Assembly: GCF_000687475.1 (NCBI RefSeq)
Contig: NC_057319.1
Span: 1,984,001-2,048,000 of the forward strand
Length of the DNA: 64,000 bases
From: Ustilaginoidea virens
Taxonomy: Eukaryota; Ascomycota; Sordariomycetes; Hypocreales; Clavicipitaceae
Direction: 5' to 3'
In this document: in pieces, positions 12,789 through 26,211 of the stretch
How the letters are laid out: each line of letters starts with the position of its first letter
Numbering within the stretch: the stretch's first letter is position 1
Notes under the pieces: generated by a model
What the model was told of the DNA's origin: nothing
The model's database searches: none
The model's input: only the letters and a program-made list of their open reading frames with translations
Made by a program: the position numbers and the translations under genes

Positions 12789-14560
12789 CCGCCTATCCTC
12801 TATATAGGCCCAATTAGGTCGCCTAGGTTATTATCGCGATAACCTTAAGTCTATTTGTCGGGTCTGGTTCGTGCAAATAGGGGATATTATAGAGTATTGA
12901 TTCAGGAAGGTAGTATAGTAGAAACGTATAGAAGGCCGGTGTTATATCGCCAGCTGGAAGCTATTTATAGTAGCTATTAGTATCGTGAAAAATTTTTTAC
13001 TAATTATTAGTAGGTAATCCCCTTAGGTAAAAGTGCGTTTTTTCTTACGCCTTTTTTATTATCCTTTTTTTCCCCTTCTTTTTCTTTCTTATAGCCGATT
13101 TAATTATCGTTAATATCCTATTATAAATATTATCCCTTTTACCTAGGGTTATAATAGATGCTAATATTAATAGACTAATTACTTATATATTCTCTAAAAG
13201 GCTATACCCTATTTCCGCCTATATTTAACATATATATCGGTTCGAGCTTAATATAACTTTATATTCCCCTAATTGATTATATTAAGATCCTAAATATATC
13301 TAAGCCGAACCCTAATAGCGGCTAAGCTATAGGCGGCATAATAATCCCTATAGAACCTAATATTATAGAAATCCCGCGACCTATAAGCGGTTTAACCGCC
13401 TTATCTACTAAGTAATCTAGCCCTTTAGAGCGTAGATATAAGCCGTAGCATACTATAGGCGACTACTTATTAGAGGGTGATTCCTCTAATAAAAAGCATA
13501 AATATGCTTATAATAAAGAGTTTTTATATAAGCGATATAACCAAAAAATATAGGCGATTAATATTTTTTTATTTATATGCGAAAAAATAGAAGTAAGGGC
13601 TACTTTTACTACTAAGATGCATATAGCTTATATATATAGCTCGACTTTAAGCTTATTGGTAATCCTAAACTCTAATAGATCTACTAGGTATAGATTAAGG
13701 CTTATAAAGAGGGCACCTTTATTATTAAACTTATATATCTTACGATCGAAATAATTAAAGCCTAGGCTGCTATCCTCTCGCCCTCTTTTTAGGCCTTTAA
13801 TAATTAATAATAGTATATTATAGCTACTGACTAAATAACTCCTTATATCTTACGTCTTACTTTTAGTCCCTATAGTGCTACTAGTAAGGCATTAACTAAT
13901 ATCTTTTAGGCTATAACTCCCTCCCGCTATTAAGTTAGGTTAGTCGTTAATCTAGCCCCTATATTAAGTATAATACAGGATATATAACGAGAGGCCTAGG
14001 AGTATTATGCCTAGATAGAGTAGTACCTAGTGGCTTTTGCCTAGCCTTATTTAGCCCTCCCTCCTGCCTGCCCCTTACTAACCTATTATACCAGGGAACC
14101 GCCTGCCTATAAGTAAGGTGTATAAGTTCCCCTAAAGGCCTAATAGTACCATCTGCCGCAGAATGCCCCAACGCTGTAGTAGCCCTAGCTGGCATTACTG
14201 CGTCCCTTACTGCTATTGCCGCAGACCCTACGGCATTCTTAATAGGCCCTATTATAGCCCCCCCTATATTCCCTATATAGTATATCCCCTAGAATACTAT
14301 TATATCGGGGTCGTATAGGCAACCATCCGCACCAGGCCTACTTGCCGTATATACGCCCGACCCCCTATAGATACTACTATAGGGGTTATATATAGCCGCC
14401 CCTATTACTACCGCCCCTATAGCAGCAGCCGCTATAGGGGTATACCGATCCTAATAATACTAAAAAGGGCCTATATAACAATAAGCATAATAATTATAAT
14501 ATAGGAGAGGGGGAGGGTGGTACTAGCCTAAGAGAAGGGCGGATAAGCTAAATATTTTTT
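12789..14560. other. Unassigned AT-rich segment between LTR piece and gypsy pol
   Basis: About 1.8 kb of strongly AT-rich sequence without a recognised domain. It begins exactly where the A LTR ends, so it is the host of that insertion. By position it could be the 3' non-coding part of gypsy element G. Polypyrimidine runs occur near 13,068-13,095. A less AT-rich patch at 14,050-14,450 contains repeated CTATAGGGG-like words. A plus-strand coding-like remnant is listed separately. No LTR copy of the G/E type is seen here. Confidence 0.5.
13465..14240 (+). pseudogene. Unrecognised plus-strand ORF remnant
   Basis: Reading the plus strand gives long stretches broken mainly by TAG and TAA at positions that would be CAG/CAA before RIP, with at least one apparent frame change near 13,600-13,750. 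Readable pieces include LLEGDSSNKKHKYAYNKEF, LTIEIIKA and a REA-EYYA-IE-YLVAFA segment followed by a Pro/Leu-rich part. I do not recognise the family. It runs opposite to the neighbouring gypsy pol. It might be an accessory frame of that element, a fragment of another element, or chance openness. Confidence 0.3.
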
Positions 14561-14599
14561 TTTTTTAATATTTTTTTTATAAGTAGGCGTTTTAGCATT

Positions 14600-17500
14600 A
14601 TTTATAGGTCGAATCGACTTTATTTCAATAGCCTAATAGGCCTATTATATATACAAATATTACCCTATTTAATTTCGAATGCCTTTTATATTATTAAATC
14701 TTTAAAGTTTTCTAGGGGTTCTTATATAGGTAAATCGTACTTTATCTATTTAATTAATATATTATAGTTCCTATTTTAGCCCTAAGCGTTTCTTACTACT
14801 AATATTGCTTTAATCTTATATTCTTTATATAATTAGTTAGAATTTTAAGGAAAAATAAATAGGGGCTTAAGCTTAATATTAGTTATAATCTATATAGGAA
14901 GCGGATCAGAAGCAGCCTATTTAATAAAATCGATATAAAAAACTAAATAAATACCCTTAGGGATATTAAGCTAGATAGTAAATAGGGATAGGATAATAAT
15001 AATAGTATATTTAGCGGAGACCTAGTTAAGCTTTTTATAAAGGCGATTTATCTTAATATTCCTTAGGCTAAACTATATATAATCCCCGACCTAGAAATAC
15101 TCTATTAGGCGGTATAAATAGTTTATTACATCTTATTGTTATTATTATGCGAAAGCGATAGCAGTTTAGGCTAACTCCTCTCCCTTTTAAAAATTAGCTA
15201 AAAAGAGTGCTACCCGCCCTTTTAGTATCTTTATATTTAGTATTACCTCTAAGGCTAGTATAATAATTAGTATATTAAACCTATTAAGAAGCCGGTTCAG
15301 GCTAAACCTTATTATTAATAATATCTAGTTATTTAGGACGAGTTAGCATATAGTAAGGTATTTAGGCTAATCGTATTAGTTAAAGGAGATTATAATATAG
15401 AGGACGGCCTAAACCTCTTAGTTTATTTATTTTATATCGCTATCGGTTTAGGGGTAGTATATAGTCGAGAGGAGTTATTTAGTCCTAATTGCTTTATAAA
15501 GTATTATTTAGAATTATCCTACCTAATTTAAGCCTCTATTACTAATAATCTTATTAGGGAATCTATAGAAGTATTACTAATATTATTAGAATCGCTTTAT
15601 ATACTCCTCGGCTATTATAAAGTATATCGCCTTTAGCTAGATATACTTTGATAAGCGGTTAGTAATTACTATAAGGAAGTATAGATTAGAAGAGGTATAG
15701 ACAAAGAGGTCTATTATAAAGTCTACTAATATTTATAACTAGAAATAGTCTGGGATCGGTAAGGGCTATAGTAGACCCTATTATAGCTAGCGGCTTTTAT
15801 ATGCCCTATAGTATTAATAATTCCGAATAAACCTTACTATCTTAGATAATATATTATCGAAATAATAATCCTATTATAGTAATTAGAAGGTAGTATTCTT
15901 CCTTAGGTGACCCGCTATAGGCGAATTATAGCACTATTAGATTACTATTATAATTAAGGGCTCGAATAATAGGAGCTATACCCACCCCTAGTAGAATAAC
16001 ATACTATATATATTTAGGGTATAATCTGTAATTTATTTTTATATTGCTACTGCTATAGGGAATTATCGCTTTTTATTCGCTATAGCTATCTATTATACCT
16101 AGTATATACTATTTTCGGATATCGCTTAGTCCTAAAGAGCCTAAAGGTAAATATTAGTAAAGATATATAGGCTATAAGGTAAAATAATCTCCGAATCTAG
16201 GGTTAGGGTCTTAATACTTTCTATCTTATTTATATCAAGTACTAAGATAGATAGCAATTTTAGGATTTAGCTGATTTATAGCTCTACCCTATCTGCCTTT
16301 TATTCCTATTAAGAAAGCGTATTAGGGCGTTAGGCTTATAACCTTAGCTTATACTAAAAATAGAAGTTAAAAAGCGCTAGAATTTTAGCCTATCGGACTT
16401 ATCGCTTAGATATTTCGCGTAATTAAATAAAATACTTTAGGTTCTTATAGTTAGTAAAAATAGTAAAAAGGGAGGCTATTAAATAGAGTTCTACTAATTA
16501 TACCTTAAGGTAAAAGATAATAATAAAAAGTTCTTTATTATATATAGTATAATTCCATTTTATATCTAATAAGTAAGCAAAATAGTATACAATTAGGTAA
16601 AATATACTATCCTCCCCAACCTATAATAGATAGCTACTAAAGGCTATATTAGAACTATTTACTTTAAGGACTATCTCTTTATTAGGGTCCTATTAGGCAA
16701 AAACTAGAGATAATATAAAATACTATTTAAGCGCTTAGAATACTACCTCTTTTTCGTCTAATTATTAGAAAGGGACCCTTTTTTTTTATTAACCTAACTA
16801 AAGGGTCGATAAAGTATAAAAAATCTAAAATAAAATCGCAATAGAAATTAATAAAACCAAGAAAACTATAAATGCCTTTTAATTTTATAGGTACTTTTTA
16901 GTTTTAGATAGCTTTAATCTTTTTAGGGTTTAAATAGATTCCCTTTTTAGCTATTACGATATATCCTAGGTACTAGACCTCCTTTACTACAAAATCATAT
17001 TTATTAAGATTTAAATTTAAGCCGGCCTTTTGCAATTATTAAAAGACTTCCTTAATACACCCTATGTAGTCTGCCTTTAATCCCTTAGTATAGATTAAAA
17101 CGTTATTAAGGTATATAGTTGTAAAGTCTCCTAGTATATTCCCTAAGGCCCTATTAATATATTTTTAAAAGGTTATAAAGGCCTTAGTTAGGCTAAATGA
17201 CATAATAAGCTATTTAAATAATCCGAATCGTATACAGAATACAGTTAGGTATTTATCGCCTTCTATAATATATATCTTATAGAATGCTATATATATATTA
17301 ATCTTAGTAAACTATTTTGCCTAAGATAGGGATTATAAGGTCTCTTTAATTAAAGGGAGGGGGTATCGGTCTTAAATTATAACCTTATTAAAGGCCTAGT
17401 AGTCAATATAAAAATACTACCCGCTATTCCCCTTTCTAGCTAGTAGGATTAATACTACTACCAATAAAGAGCTTATATAGATCTATCCTTTATCTATTAG

Positions 17501-19494
17501 GTTAATTACTTATCTCTAAACTTTAAGTAATTAGTCTTATAGTATATTATATAATAGGTCCTAAGGTAAATCTAGCTAGCTCCTATCTATAGTCTTTTTA
17601 AGCCAGATATAGTGGTCTAATATACCCTAATATAGGGGGAGATTAGAAGCCTTCTCTTTATTAAAAAGGTTAGTAAATTTTTATAATTCTATTAGGAGTA
17701 CCTATAGCTCCTATAATTATAAGGCAGAGTTTTAATAAAATAGTAGTATAATATAAAGGATATATATTATCTCCTATAAACTTATTGCGATAAAAGAAGT
17801 CGATCGATCTCTAAAGTATTTCGCCTACTTTAGTATACTATAGAAGATTAAGCTAAGGATATTAACTACTATTAGACCTTATTATCTTTTTATTAATTCT
17901 TTAACGATAAAGCTGCCTATTAATCTGATCTTTAATTAGTACTACTTCGCCTATAGTATAATATTATAGTGCTTTATTTAAGGCATCCTAAGGATAATAT
18001 CGTAGGTAAGGCCTAGGATATTATAAAGTATAACTATAGATAGCTATCTATTAATATTAATTACTGCGTAAACGATATAGGTAATAAAAAAATATATTAC
18101 CTTATATTCTCCTAAATAGCTCTAAATATCTACTATTATTCTAATTTCCTTATATTATAATAGGCAGATAGGTTAGAGGCCTAACCGTTATACTATCTTT
18201 TCGCTTATAGCGCTATAGTAGTTATATCCCGAGTCGATTAAGGTATTAATAAAGATATAGGATTTATATAAGATTAGTACTAAAAAGGGGTATCTATTTA
18301 TTCATTTTATAATTTCCTTTAATTCTTTTTATAATTAGGCTAGGGTCTATATATATAGCTTAAGCCCTTTAGCGAGATTAAACTTAAGGGCTATTTTTTC
18401 CCCTAATTATTATTATTATTTTCGACTTCTACGACTTATAAATCTAATAAGGCTATTTAGACTATATTTAGCCGGATTACTAGCAGTAGGTAGTATACCC
18501 TCTTTTAATACTTAGAAGAGCTATATTAGAGATAAAGACCTTTCTTCCTATATTCTTTATATTATTCTATAAAGACTTATATCGCTTTAGGTAGATTACT
18601 CTTCGAGTCTAGCTTATTAATGCCTAATATTGATATATCGCCTTTAGAATCCTAGGCGTAAATTAGTTAGGAATAGGCTAAGCCTAGGTAGTAGTTAATA
18701 GTTAGGCTGGTCTTAATATCGATAGCAATTTATCGGTAGTAGTCTACTACCGAGTAGTAATTATAATAGAAGACCCTAAGACTAATAATCTTATTAGCTA
18801 TATAAGTATTAAATGCCGATTAGAGATATTCTAATTTAACCTCTTTAGGCCAACCGAGGCCGCTAATAAATATAAGTTTTTCCTCGAATTATATAAAAAA
18901 GGCAGTAAAAGGCTCTTTTAGGCCTTAGTATAAAAAGTACTCAAGCTTAATAATAGTATAGTCCTACCAGTATAGGTCCTTAAAGAGATATTAAAGGTAT
19001 TTAAAGAACTTTATTATATTATAATTATAAGCTATACTATTCTTAAAGAAGGCTGCGACCTATAATTAAACTATAGACAATAGGTTCTAAAAGATAAATA
19101 TCTATTAGGTCTTCTCGTTTCCAATAAAGTCCCTATCGACCTTAAGCTTATATTACATAAAGGTCTGCTAGGCTATAAATATAGCCTTTTTGCTATTAAA
19201 GGGGTCCCCTATTAGGATCGGCTTATGCTTTAGCTAGGTATCTTAAATAGTAAGGAGGGGGTCGTTCTATTATACGACCGGGGCTAATTAAGTAGCATTT
19301 TAGGAGCTATTTAATTAGTTTGTAAGAAGAGTCTATAGCGAGGCGGCAATAGCAGTAAAATACTACGCATTAGTCTACATTTGCGCTTCTATCTATTGTA
19401 ACCCTATGGTAAGTTACTCTACTCGGGTATATATATTATATCGGGGGCGTTATAGTCTCGGGTTGTCTAGACCTATTTCTCTAGGTATACTCAT
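14600..19494 (-). pseudogene. Element G gag-pol, Ty3/gypsy with chromodomain
   Basis: The minus-strand gypsy polyprotein starts near ATG 19,494. Order: gag (about 18,400-19,494; GLGWPKEVKLEYL-like capsid end); aspartic protease (around 18,200-18,260, LIDSG); reverse transcriptase (about 16,950-17,500: DRYPLPLI, FTKIN.N.AFYKI, EGDKYLTVFCIRFG, and YLNN for the YLDD box); RNase H (about 16,300-16,800: YNKELF, FTIFTNYKNLKYF); integrase (about 14,900-16,200); C-terminal chromodomain (14,667-14,740: EPLENF...KAFEIK). Gag-PR-RT-RH-IN-chromodomain is the chromovirus plan. The RT Asp pair is lost and stops are dense, so it is inactive and strongly RIP-mutated. Confidence 0.82.
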
Positions 19495-19572
19495 CTCGAT
19501 GTCTTATATAGCCTATATCATTAGCTCTATAATATAAGGTTATAATAGTAAGGCTAAGAGAGTCTATTTAAA

Positions 19573-19825
19573 TATAAAGGACTGGCCCTAGGGCTACTAT
19601 AAATAGGCGTCGAATGGATATATTAAATAGACTAAGGAGGAAAGAGAGAGGACCCGAATAGTGGCCTTTCGATAGTCTATTTAACTGTGTATTAGTATGG
19701 GTCGAGGTCCTAGCGTAGTCCCGTGACCCTATGCCGCTGACTTATATAACCCTACCTAGGCTAAGTACGGGCGCAGCCCGAGTCCTAGCCATATTATGGC
19801 ACGGGCGTAGCCCGTGCCCGTGACA
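19573..19825 (-). repeat. Element G 5' LTR (253 bp, G/E type)
   Basis: 253 bp, with plus-strand ends TATAAAGGACTGG and GCCCGTGACA. It is nearly the same length and sequence as 46,263-46,515 in reverse. The right flank CTTTT (19,826-19,830) continues into B1, but the left flank does not match, so this is not a solo LTR. It is the right end of a minus-strand element, most simply gypsy G. An inverted repeat CACGGGC/GCCCGTG sits at 19,800-19,816. Confidence 0.7.
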
Positions 19826-22575
19826 CTTTTAACTATAACTGCCACTTGCGAGGGCCTTATTTTAACTTATATAAAGCTTTCTTCAATAGAATGACCTATA
19901 ATGTAGAGGGGTTATATCTAACCTTAGTAAGTAAGGCTAGAAATCGTTAATGCTATTAGTTAGACTATAAGGCTAGATTAGGTAAGAGTAGGCTTTCTGC
20001 AAATTTTAGAAAACTAGCTAGAATTTCTATATAAATCGTCTCTAGTAGTTTACTATTTAGAAAGGCACTAATAAAGTCGATTTGTTCTATTTCCTAGTTA
20101 TTTATAGCAATAAAAGTAAGGATGATCCTTTATATTAGTGAGATTGAGTTAGAGGCATAGGTTTCTGTAAAGTCTTGCCTAGATACCTATATAAAGCCTT
20201 TAATAACTAATCATGCCTTATATTTAACCGGGTTATTATTTGCATCTTTCTTTATATAAAAAATAGGCCGGTTACGCAATATCTTCCTACTAGTAGGAAT
20301 ACTAGTCTTTAGAATAAATTGGAAAATATTTAAATCGATTAATTGCTCGAATTCCGAAAATAAGGCTTTAACCTAGCTATCCTTATATGGGTTATATAAG
20401 ACTTCCTTCCAACTATTAGGCATACCTTCTGGGGCCCGTTTTGCAGCCTTTACCTTATAGCAGATATCGTGTATTTATTAGTAAAAGGCATAGGAAGGGG
20501 GGAAATCCTATATAGAAGCCTCTAGGGGGCTGCCTAGGTATCTGAAAATCTAGTCGTTTTTCAGCTAGGTAGGTGGGAAAGCACCCTATTAGTCAGTCTA
20601 TAGGTCAGACTATAGGTCAAGTAACCTATAGTATTTGTAATTTAGAATATCTTGCACGTCTCGTATCTATCGCTGCATTCTTCCTCGGGTACTAATTTTA
20701 CCCCTAATAGCCCTAATTTGGTATGGCTGAATAGGCAGCTTTTCTAATACTTGAAATATTTTCTCCTATAGTCTCTTATTTAATGCGATATTTAGACTCT
20801 CGAATTTTAGATATTCTAGTATAGGCAGCGTTTTACTATGGTGAAATGCTGCGTTTATTAGGAAGCCAGACGAAAAGGCAGAATCTATTATATCGGAAAG
20901 TCGCAAAAAATTAGTGTGTGTAGGGCTTTAAGATTCAGACTATTAAAAATTTATTGTATGGGGCGAGTTGGAATTTTTATATGTGCGGGGTATGCCTACT
21001 TTTATAATAGATTCGGAAAATCTCTAAGATTGAGATTCCTAGTGACGAGAGCTTTCTGCATTTCTTAGCATTTACAGCCTTTTTGTATGGGAAAAGGCTA
21101 TATTTTCCTTAGCTAGTGAAAAAGGACCGTCTTACTTAAGCTGAAAAGCTGAGTTAGGCTAAAGCGATTTAAAATCGAAAGACGGCGAATTGCTAGGAAA
21201 TATTGCAGAGTGCTATAGTGGGCCAATTTGTGGTAGGCACACTGGTTGTAGCAGGCCTATTAGTGGTGGTGAGCCTATGGGCTGTGTTGGATCCGTGGCC
21301 TATGGTAGGCCTATGCCTTCGACTAGGCTTATACCGTCGGTCTTAAACAAAATAGGCATATTTAGGTGAGGCGACTTCTAAATAGGCTCTTCCAGAGCAA
21401 TTTGGTCGTTATTTACGTTAGTATTTACTCCCTCTAAATTAAAAAACGGTTAGAAATTAAAAGTGCCCTCTAGGCCACTTGAAATAGGGCCTATTCCTTC
21501 ATTTTAGTAAGTAAAGGTAATAAAAGAGGTCTTAGTAACGACCCGGCGATATAGGATATAGACGAGGTAGGTGCTATTACCTAGCGTAGCTAGTAACCTA
21601 CCTGACTCGGTCCGGGGGGCCAGCTTATAGCTGATGACCCGTTTTTCTAGAGGGATTAGCACCTCTATAGCCGCACTAATAGCCCTGAAGCTAATAAGGT
21701 CGGGTAGGTAGTAATACGTAATTTCCGGAAAGTCCTTCTTTAATTCCTCGAAAGGTAACGAGGAATAGTTTATAACTACTATTAGATTTACTAAGGTAGT
21801 CATACTAAGAATCACTGCAGACTAAAGGTAAGAAGGTAACCGAGACTAAAGTATAGTAGCTCTAAGTCGGTTAATAATAACCTATATAGAGCGTTCTACT
21901 AACCTATTTTGCTTATAAATGTAAGGGGAAGAGGTTAAAAAATCTATGCCCTTAAGAGCTAGCTAGGCTGTAATAACGTCGTTGATTTCCTTGCTATTAT
22001 TATAGTGGAATTTAATAGCTGATTTGCTGTAGTGATTCCTAAGACCTTAGAAGAATCCCTATAATATTGGGAATACCGTGGGTCCTTTTTTATTGGGTAG
22101 TAAATATACCTAACGGAAGCGTGATTTCCGGTCTACTAAGATGAGGCAAATGGGGCGTTTGTTGTATAGTAGAGGGTTAATTTAGAAGATATCGCCCTTT
22201 ATAATATCTAAATAATGCATAAGGTCTGGTATAGCCCCTGATGTAAAACGCTGTACTGACTTTGCCCTTTTATAGGCGATGCAGTTAAAATCAGAATCCT
22301 TTATCTTACTAAGGTTAGGTAAGCCGGCTGTAGCGGTATAAGTCTTCTTAAGAAGTTGGATTCCGATATGCCCTAGCCTGACGTACTAAAGGCCGGCTAG
22401 TAATAGCAGCTTTTGATATACTGTATTAGCTGCTAGTATGAGGGCGACCGGGGCCCTTTGTGGTGGCTAGGCTGTATTAGGAATAGCAGCCTCTATTGGT
22501 ACCACCGAAAAACTAGGACCAGCTGGTGGGTCAGCTTGCGAATTAACTAGTGGAAGGTCCGAATTAGCTAGTAGG
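19826..22575 (-). pseudogene. Host element B1 pol (RT N-terminus to pre-integrase)
   Basis: Minus-strand family B copia pol, cut on the left by G inside the reverse transcriptase and on the right by A2 (TSD GTAGG at 22,571-22,575). Present are the RT N-terminal half (about 19,830-20,500), the IN-RT linker (20,500-21,470) with a short (S/T)DQQ repeat (about 20,588-20,625), and integrase (about 21,480-22,200, including an open stretch at 21,504-21,815). A pre-integrase zinc region also remains (about 22,230-22,420). Stops are frequent. Its sequence resumes at 41,530. B1 is the oldest host in the nest for most of the right part of the window. Confidence 0.82.
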
Positions 22576-23355
22576 TGTTAAAATCCTACAGTAGCCTACT
22601 AGGCTGCTGGCCTAATGCCCTACTGGCTTACTGACCTTCTGGCCCTTATACCGCCTCTTGGACTTACGGTAGTCCTACCGACCTTAGGCCTTTGCCTTTT
22701 ACCTTAAGGATTTTCAGTGGATTATTTACTGTATATCAAGTAAGGTAGGCCTTAAGGTAGGCCTTATTAAAAAGGTGTGGCATTGCTAAATTAGCGTAGT
22801 GGCCCAATAGCGTGGTGGCGGCCTACTAGTGTGGTGGCTAGTCCACTAGTATAGTAGTTAGTCACTAGCGTGGTGGCTAGTCCACTAGTGTCATAGCTAG
22901 TCTACTAGCGTAGTGGTTAGTCCACTAGCGTAGTAGCTAATTACTAGTACAGTGGTTAGAGTGGTTAGAAAGGCCGGATATAGCGGGGTTGCTAACATAT
23001 CATAGCGAGCATTACGGGGAGCCTTCTTACTGGCTACCCTGAATGCCTGGGCCCACCCCTCCTTCGTGTATATATAGGATAGCTTTCCCCCTTCTTTCTA
23101 GATAGTTGAAGGGTAGCACATTCGAGTCTATTAATGCACTATATGCCTCTTAACTTCTTACCTTCCCTGCGTTTTCTAGTTATCTTATATTTGCCTTGCC
23201 TTTACACTTGCCCTGCTTTATAGCACTTATATAGTCTTAGGACTTGATAAAAAATCTAGTATTATACTAAGATTAGTTCACAGGTCGCAGACAGTCTCGT
23301 GCCATCTAGCTAGCTAGTAAGGCTTTGCTTTATAGTAACCTTAAGAATTGCAATA
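22576..23355 (+). repeat. A2 5' LTR
   Basis: 780 bp, TGTTAAAATCC...GAATTGCAATA, matching 40,750-41,529 in length. It contains a run of about 20-bp units (GTGGTGGCTAGTCCACTAGT-like, about 22,795-22,965) in more copies than A3, which largely explains the longer LTR. Confidence 0.93.
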
Positions 23356-23370
23356 GGTTATAAGCCCGGG
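23356..23370 (+). other. A2 primer-binding site
   Basis: GGTTATAAGCCCGGG directly follows the 5' LTR, the same site as A1 and one base from A3. It pairs with the anticodon arm of initiator tRNA-Met. Confidence 0.8.
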
Positions 23371-23754
23371 TTTTTACTTCTTTATTTTTACCCTACATTT
23401 TTGTGTTTACCCCTTAGTCTCTTTTGCTTATTAGTTCTACTAATATAGCTATCCTTTGGTATCTTCGGCTTACCCTTATTAACTTCGGCTTACCTATTAT
23501 CAACTTTAGCTTACCCTCTATTACCTACGGTATTACCCTGCGGCAATCAACGGCATACCTAACGGCAACTTACGGCATAACCTTACGGCATTTTTAGTGT
23601 AACCTTACGTTATTTTTAGAGTAACCTACGGCATCTACGGATTTTATAGTGTGATATCTATCATATTATACCACTTTATAACATCTTTACACCTAGTGCA
23701 CGATACCTACTGCACTGTACGGCACCTGTTATACTCTCCTACTTATAGCACTTT

Positions 23755-23870
23755 TGGTACGGCGCTTACGGCACCTTTTATATTACGGCACCTATAGCAC
23801 CTACGGCACCTACGGCACTTACAGCACCTACGTCACCTACGGCACTTACGGCACCTATATATTACGGCAC
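23755..23870 (+). repeat. A2 leader minisatellite (TACGGCACC units)
   Basis: Tandem 9-bp units TACGGCACC with variants (TATAGCACC, TACGTCACC) in the untranslated leader. It is equivalent to the arrays in A1 and A3. Confidence 0.8.
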
Positions 23871-26211
23871 CATATAATCACCTTAAGTATTAACGCTATA
23901 ATACGGACTTACATAACGTCTACGGCATTTATGCTTCTTATATTGAGACCGGCCGCTATACTCTGCGGTTACCTTTTATAGTAGGCTACTAGCCACTATA
24001 TTTACTAGCTGTCCAGCTAGTTACTCGACTATTTTACTAGCTATTTAGCTGGTTATTCATCTGTTTTTACAGCTATTAACACCATTTTTAACGACTTTTA
24101 ACCACTATAATGACATAGTTTAAGCCTTCCACTTATAAGGCCACTTTAGATTCCGACTCTAAAGCTGATCTTACTGTATAACTACAGCAGGATATAGATG
24201 ATATAAAGTCCCAGATGAAAACCCTAACTATCCTTATATAAGGCCTAATTAGTAGGCAAAATAGTAACGTTCCTACTATTACAACTAGCAAGGAACTAGT
24301 AGAGGCTACTAGCCCTACTACCACTAATGCCGCTTCTACTAATAATAGCAAGAATAATTCTACTAATAATAGGAAAAAGAAGTAGCAATAGAAGAAGAAA
24401 TAAGACTCTAGCAGTAATCAGCAAGATATTAAGGCCTTTATTATAGGCAATTATAATACCCAGGATACTAATATATCCTATTCCTCTTCTTCTTCCACTA
24501 TATCCACTAATATAAGCTATAGTACTAAATCAGGCGGTAGGACCCCTAAGGATGCTCTCCTCTATAATATAGGCTCCACTTGTCATATTATTAATAATAA
24601 GAAACATTTTACTACTTTTTACCACTTTGAGAAGGATGATAAGCCTATTATTACTACTAGTAGTAGTCCTATTTCTCCTACTAGTTGGGGCACAGCACGA
24701 TTTACTATGCTACAGGGCGTTAATCCCACCAAATGGGGTATTATAGAGCTCAAAAATGCCCTATATATTCCTACCTTAGATATTAATATTATTAGCAGTG
24801 TAAAGCACTATGCCGCTAAAGGGGTATTAATTAAAAATCAGCTTTAGTCAGTAAGCTGTAAATATATCGGCATTTTTAATTTTGAAAAATACGGCTTTTT
24901 CCTTCCACAAAAAAGAATAGACACACCACTGCTACGTTAACTATACAGTTATTATACTACTAATAGTATAGTAGTAGAGGTCCCCAGCCCTACTAACCCC
25001 GCTAATTATAGTGATCCTGAGGATACTATTATTACCCCTATTCCTACTACTGCAATTAGTAAGGAACCTGTAGAGGCTATTAACGCTACTACTAACTCTC
25101 CCGCTATTATAACTAGCAAAGAGCCCGCTATTACGACTAGCGAAAATTCTGTAGAGGTTACTAACCCTACTACCCCTACTTCTGCCCTTATAGCAGCTAA
25201 TAAATATCAGAAGCTATTATAATTAGCCGGCATTTGGCATATACGGCTAGGGCATATAGGTATTCAGCTACTTAAAAAGACCTATACTAATACCCCTGGT
25301 CTTCCTAACCTTAATAAGGTTAAAGATGCTGATTTTTGCTGCCTAGCCTATATACAGGCTAAGAAGGTTAGAAGACCTTCTAAAGATACGATTTCAAATC
25401 CAGCTAAATGCCTGGATATTATAGAAGGTGATACTTTTGCTATATCACCTATGTCATATAACAAACGACCTGTTGCCCTTATATTAGTGGATAGAAAATC
25501 CCGATTCCGCTGGCTTTACTTACTGCCTAATAGGGAAGGCACTATTATATTTAAAGCATTACAGAGCTTTATATAGAGCCTATAGGTCAGATATAGCAAA
25601 ACGCCTATTGAATTCCACTATGATAGTGGAAATAAAATTAATAAAATGCTTAGTGATTGGCTTATTGAACAGGGCATAACTTTTAATATATCTTGCCCCT
25701 ATATTCACGAATAAAATGGCCTAGCTAAGCGGTCTATTAGGGTTATAGCTGATAGGCTACGTGCTATTATAGCCTAGTCAAAGCTACCATCTAACCTCTG
25801 GTCTGCTGTAATTACTAGCATTATTATGCTAGTAAATATAATAGCTATTACTAATAGACCTTTTAGCCCCTATCAGGAGCTACTAAAAGATTACGACCAG
25901 ATAACACTAGAGCATTACCCTAACCTTATTAACCTTAGGGCTATTGGAGCAGCTATTAAAGTGCTTATACCACACGAAAAGCGTATAAAAAGCCGCAAAT
26001 TAGCGCCCCATACCGAGCCTAGTAGGCTCCTTGCCACTTTAGGTAATAATACCTACCTGGTCTACCTTCTAAAGAAGAAGGTTATTACTAAAACAACTTT
26101 TATTACCTTTATCTACTAAAATGAAGGTATTAGCCTTATTTCTAATGGCCTGGAAGGAGACTTTCATAGAGGGCAAAATATAGGTTTAGAGGGGGTATTT
26201 AGTAGAGAATC

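Noticed and set aside
19573..19825. LTR considered as a solo LTR in B1
   Set aside because: Right flank CTTTT continues B1, but the left flank is neither CTTTT nor B1; it fits the 5' end of minus-strand element G.
22795..22965. Regularly spaced repeat in the LTR, considered as a CRISPR-like array
   Set aside because: Contiguous variable tandem units, no unique spacers, located inside LTRs of a eukaryotic element.
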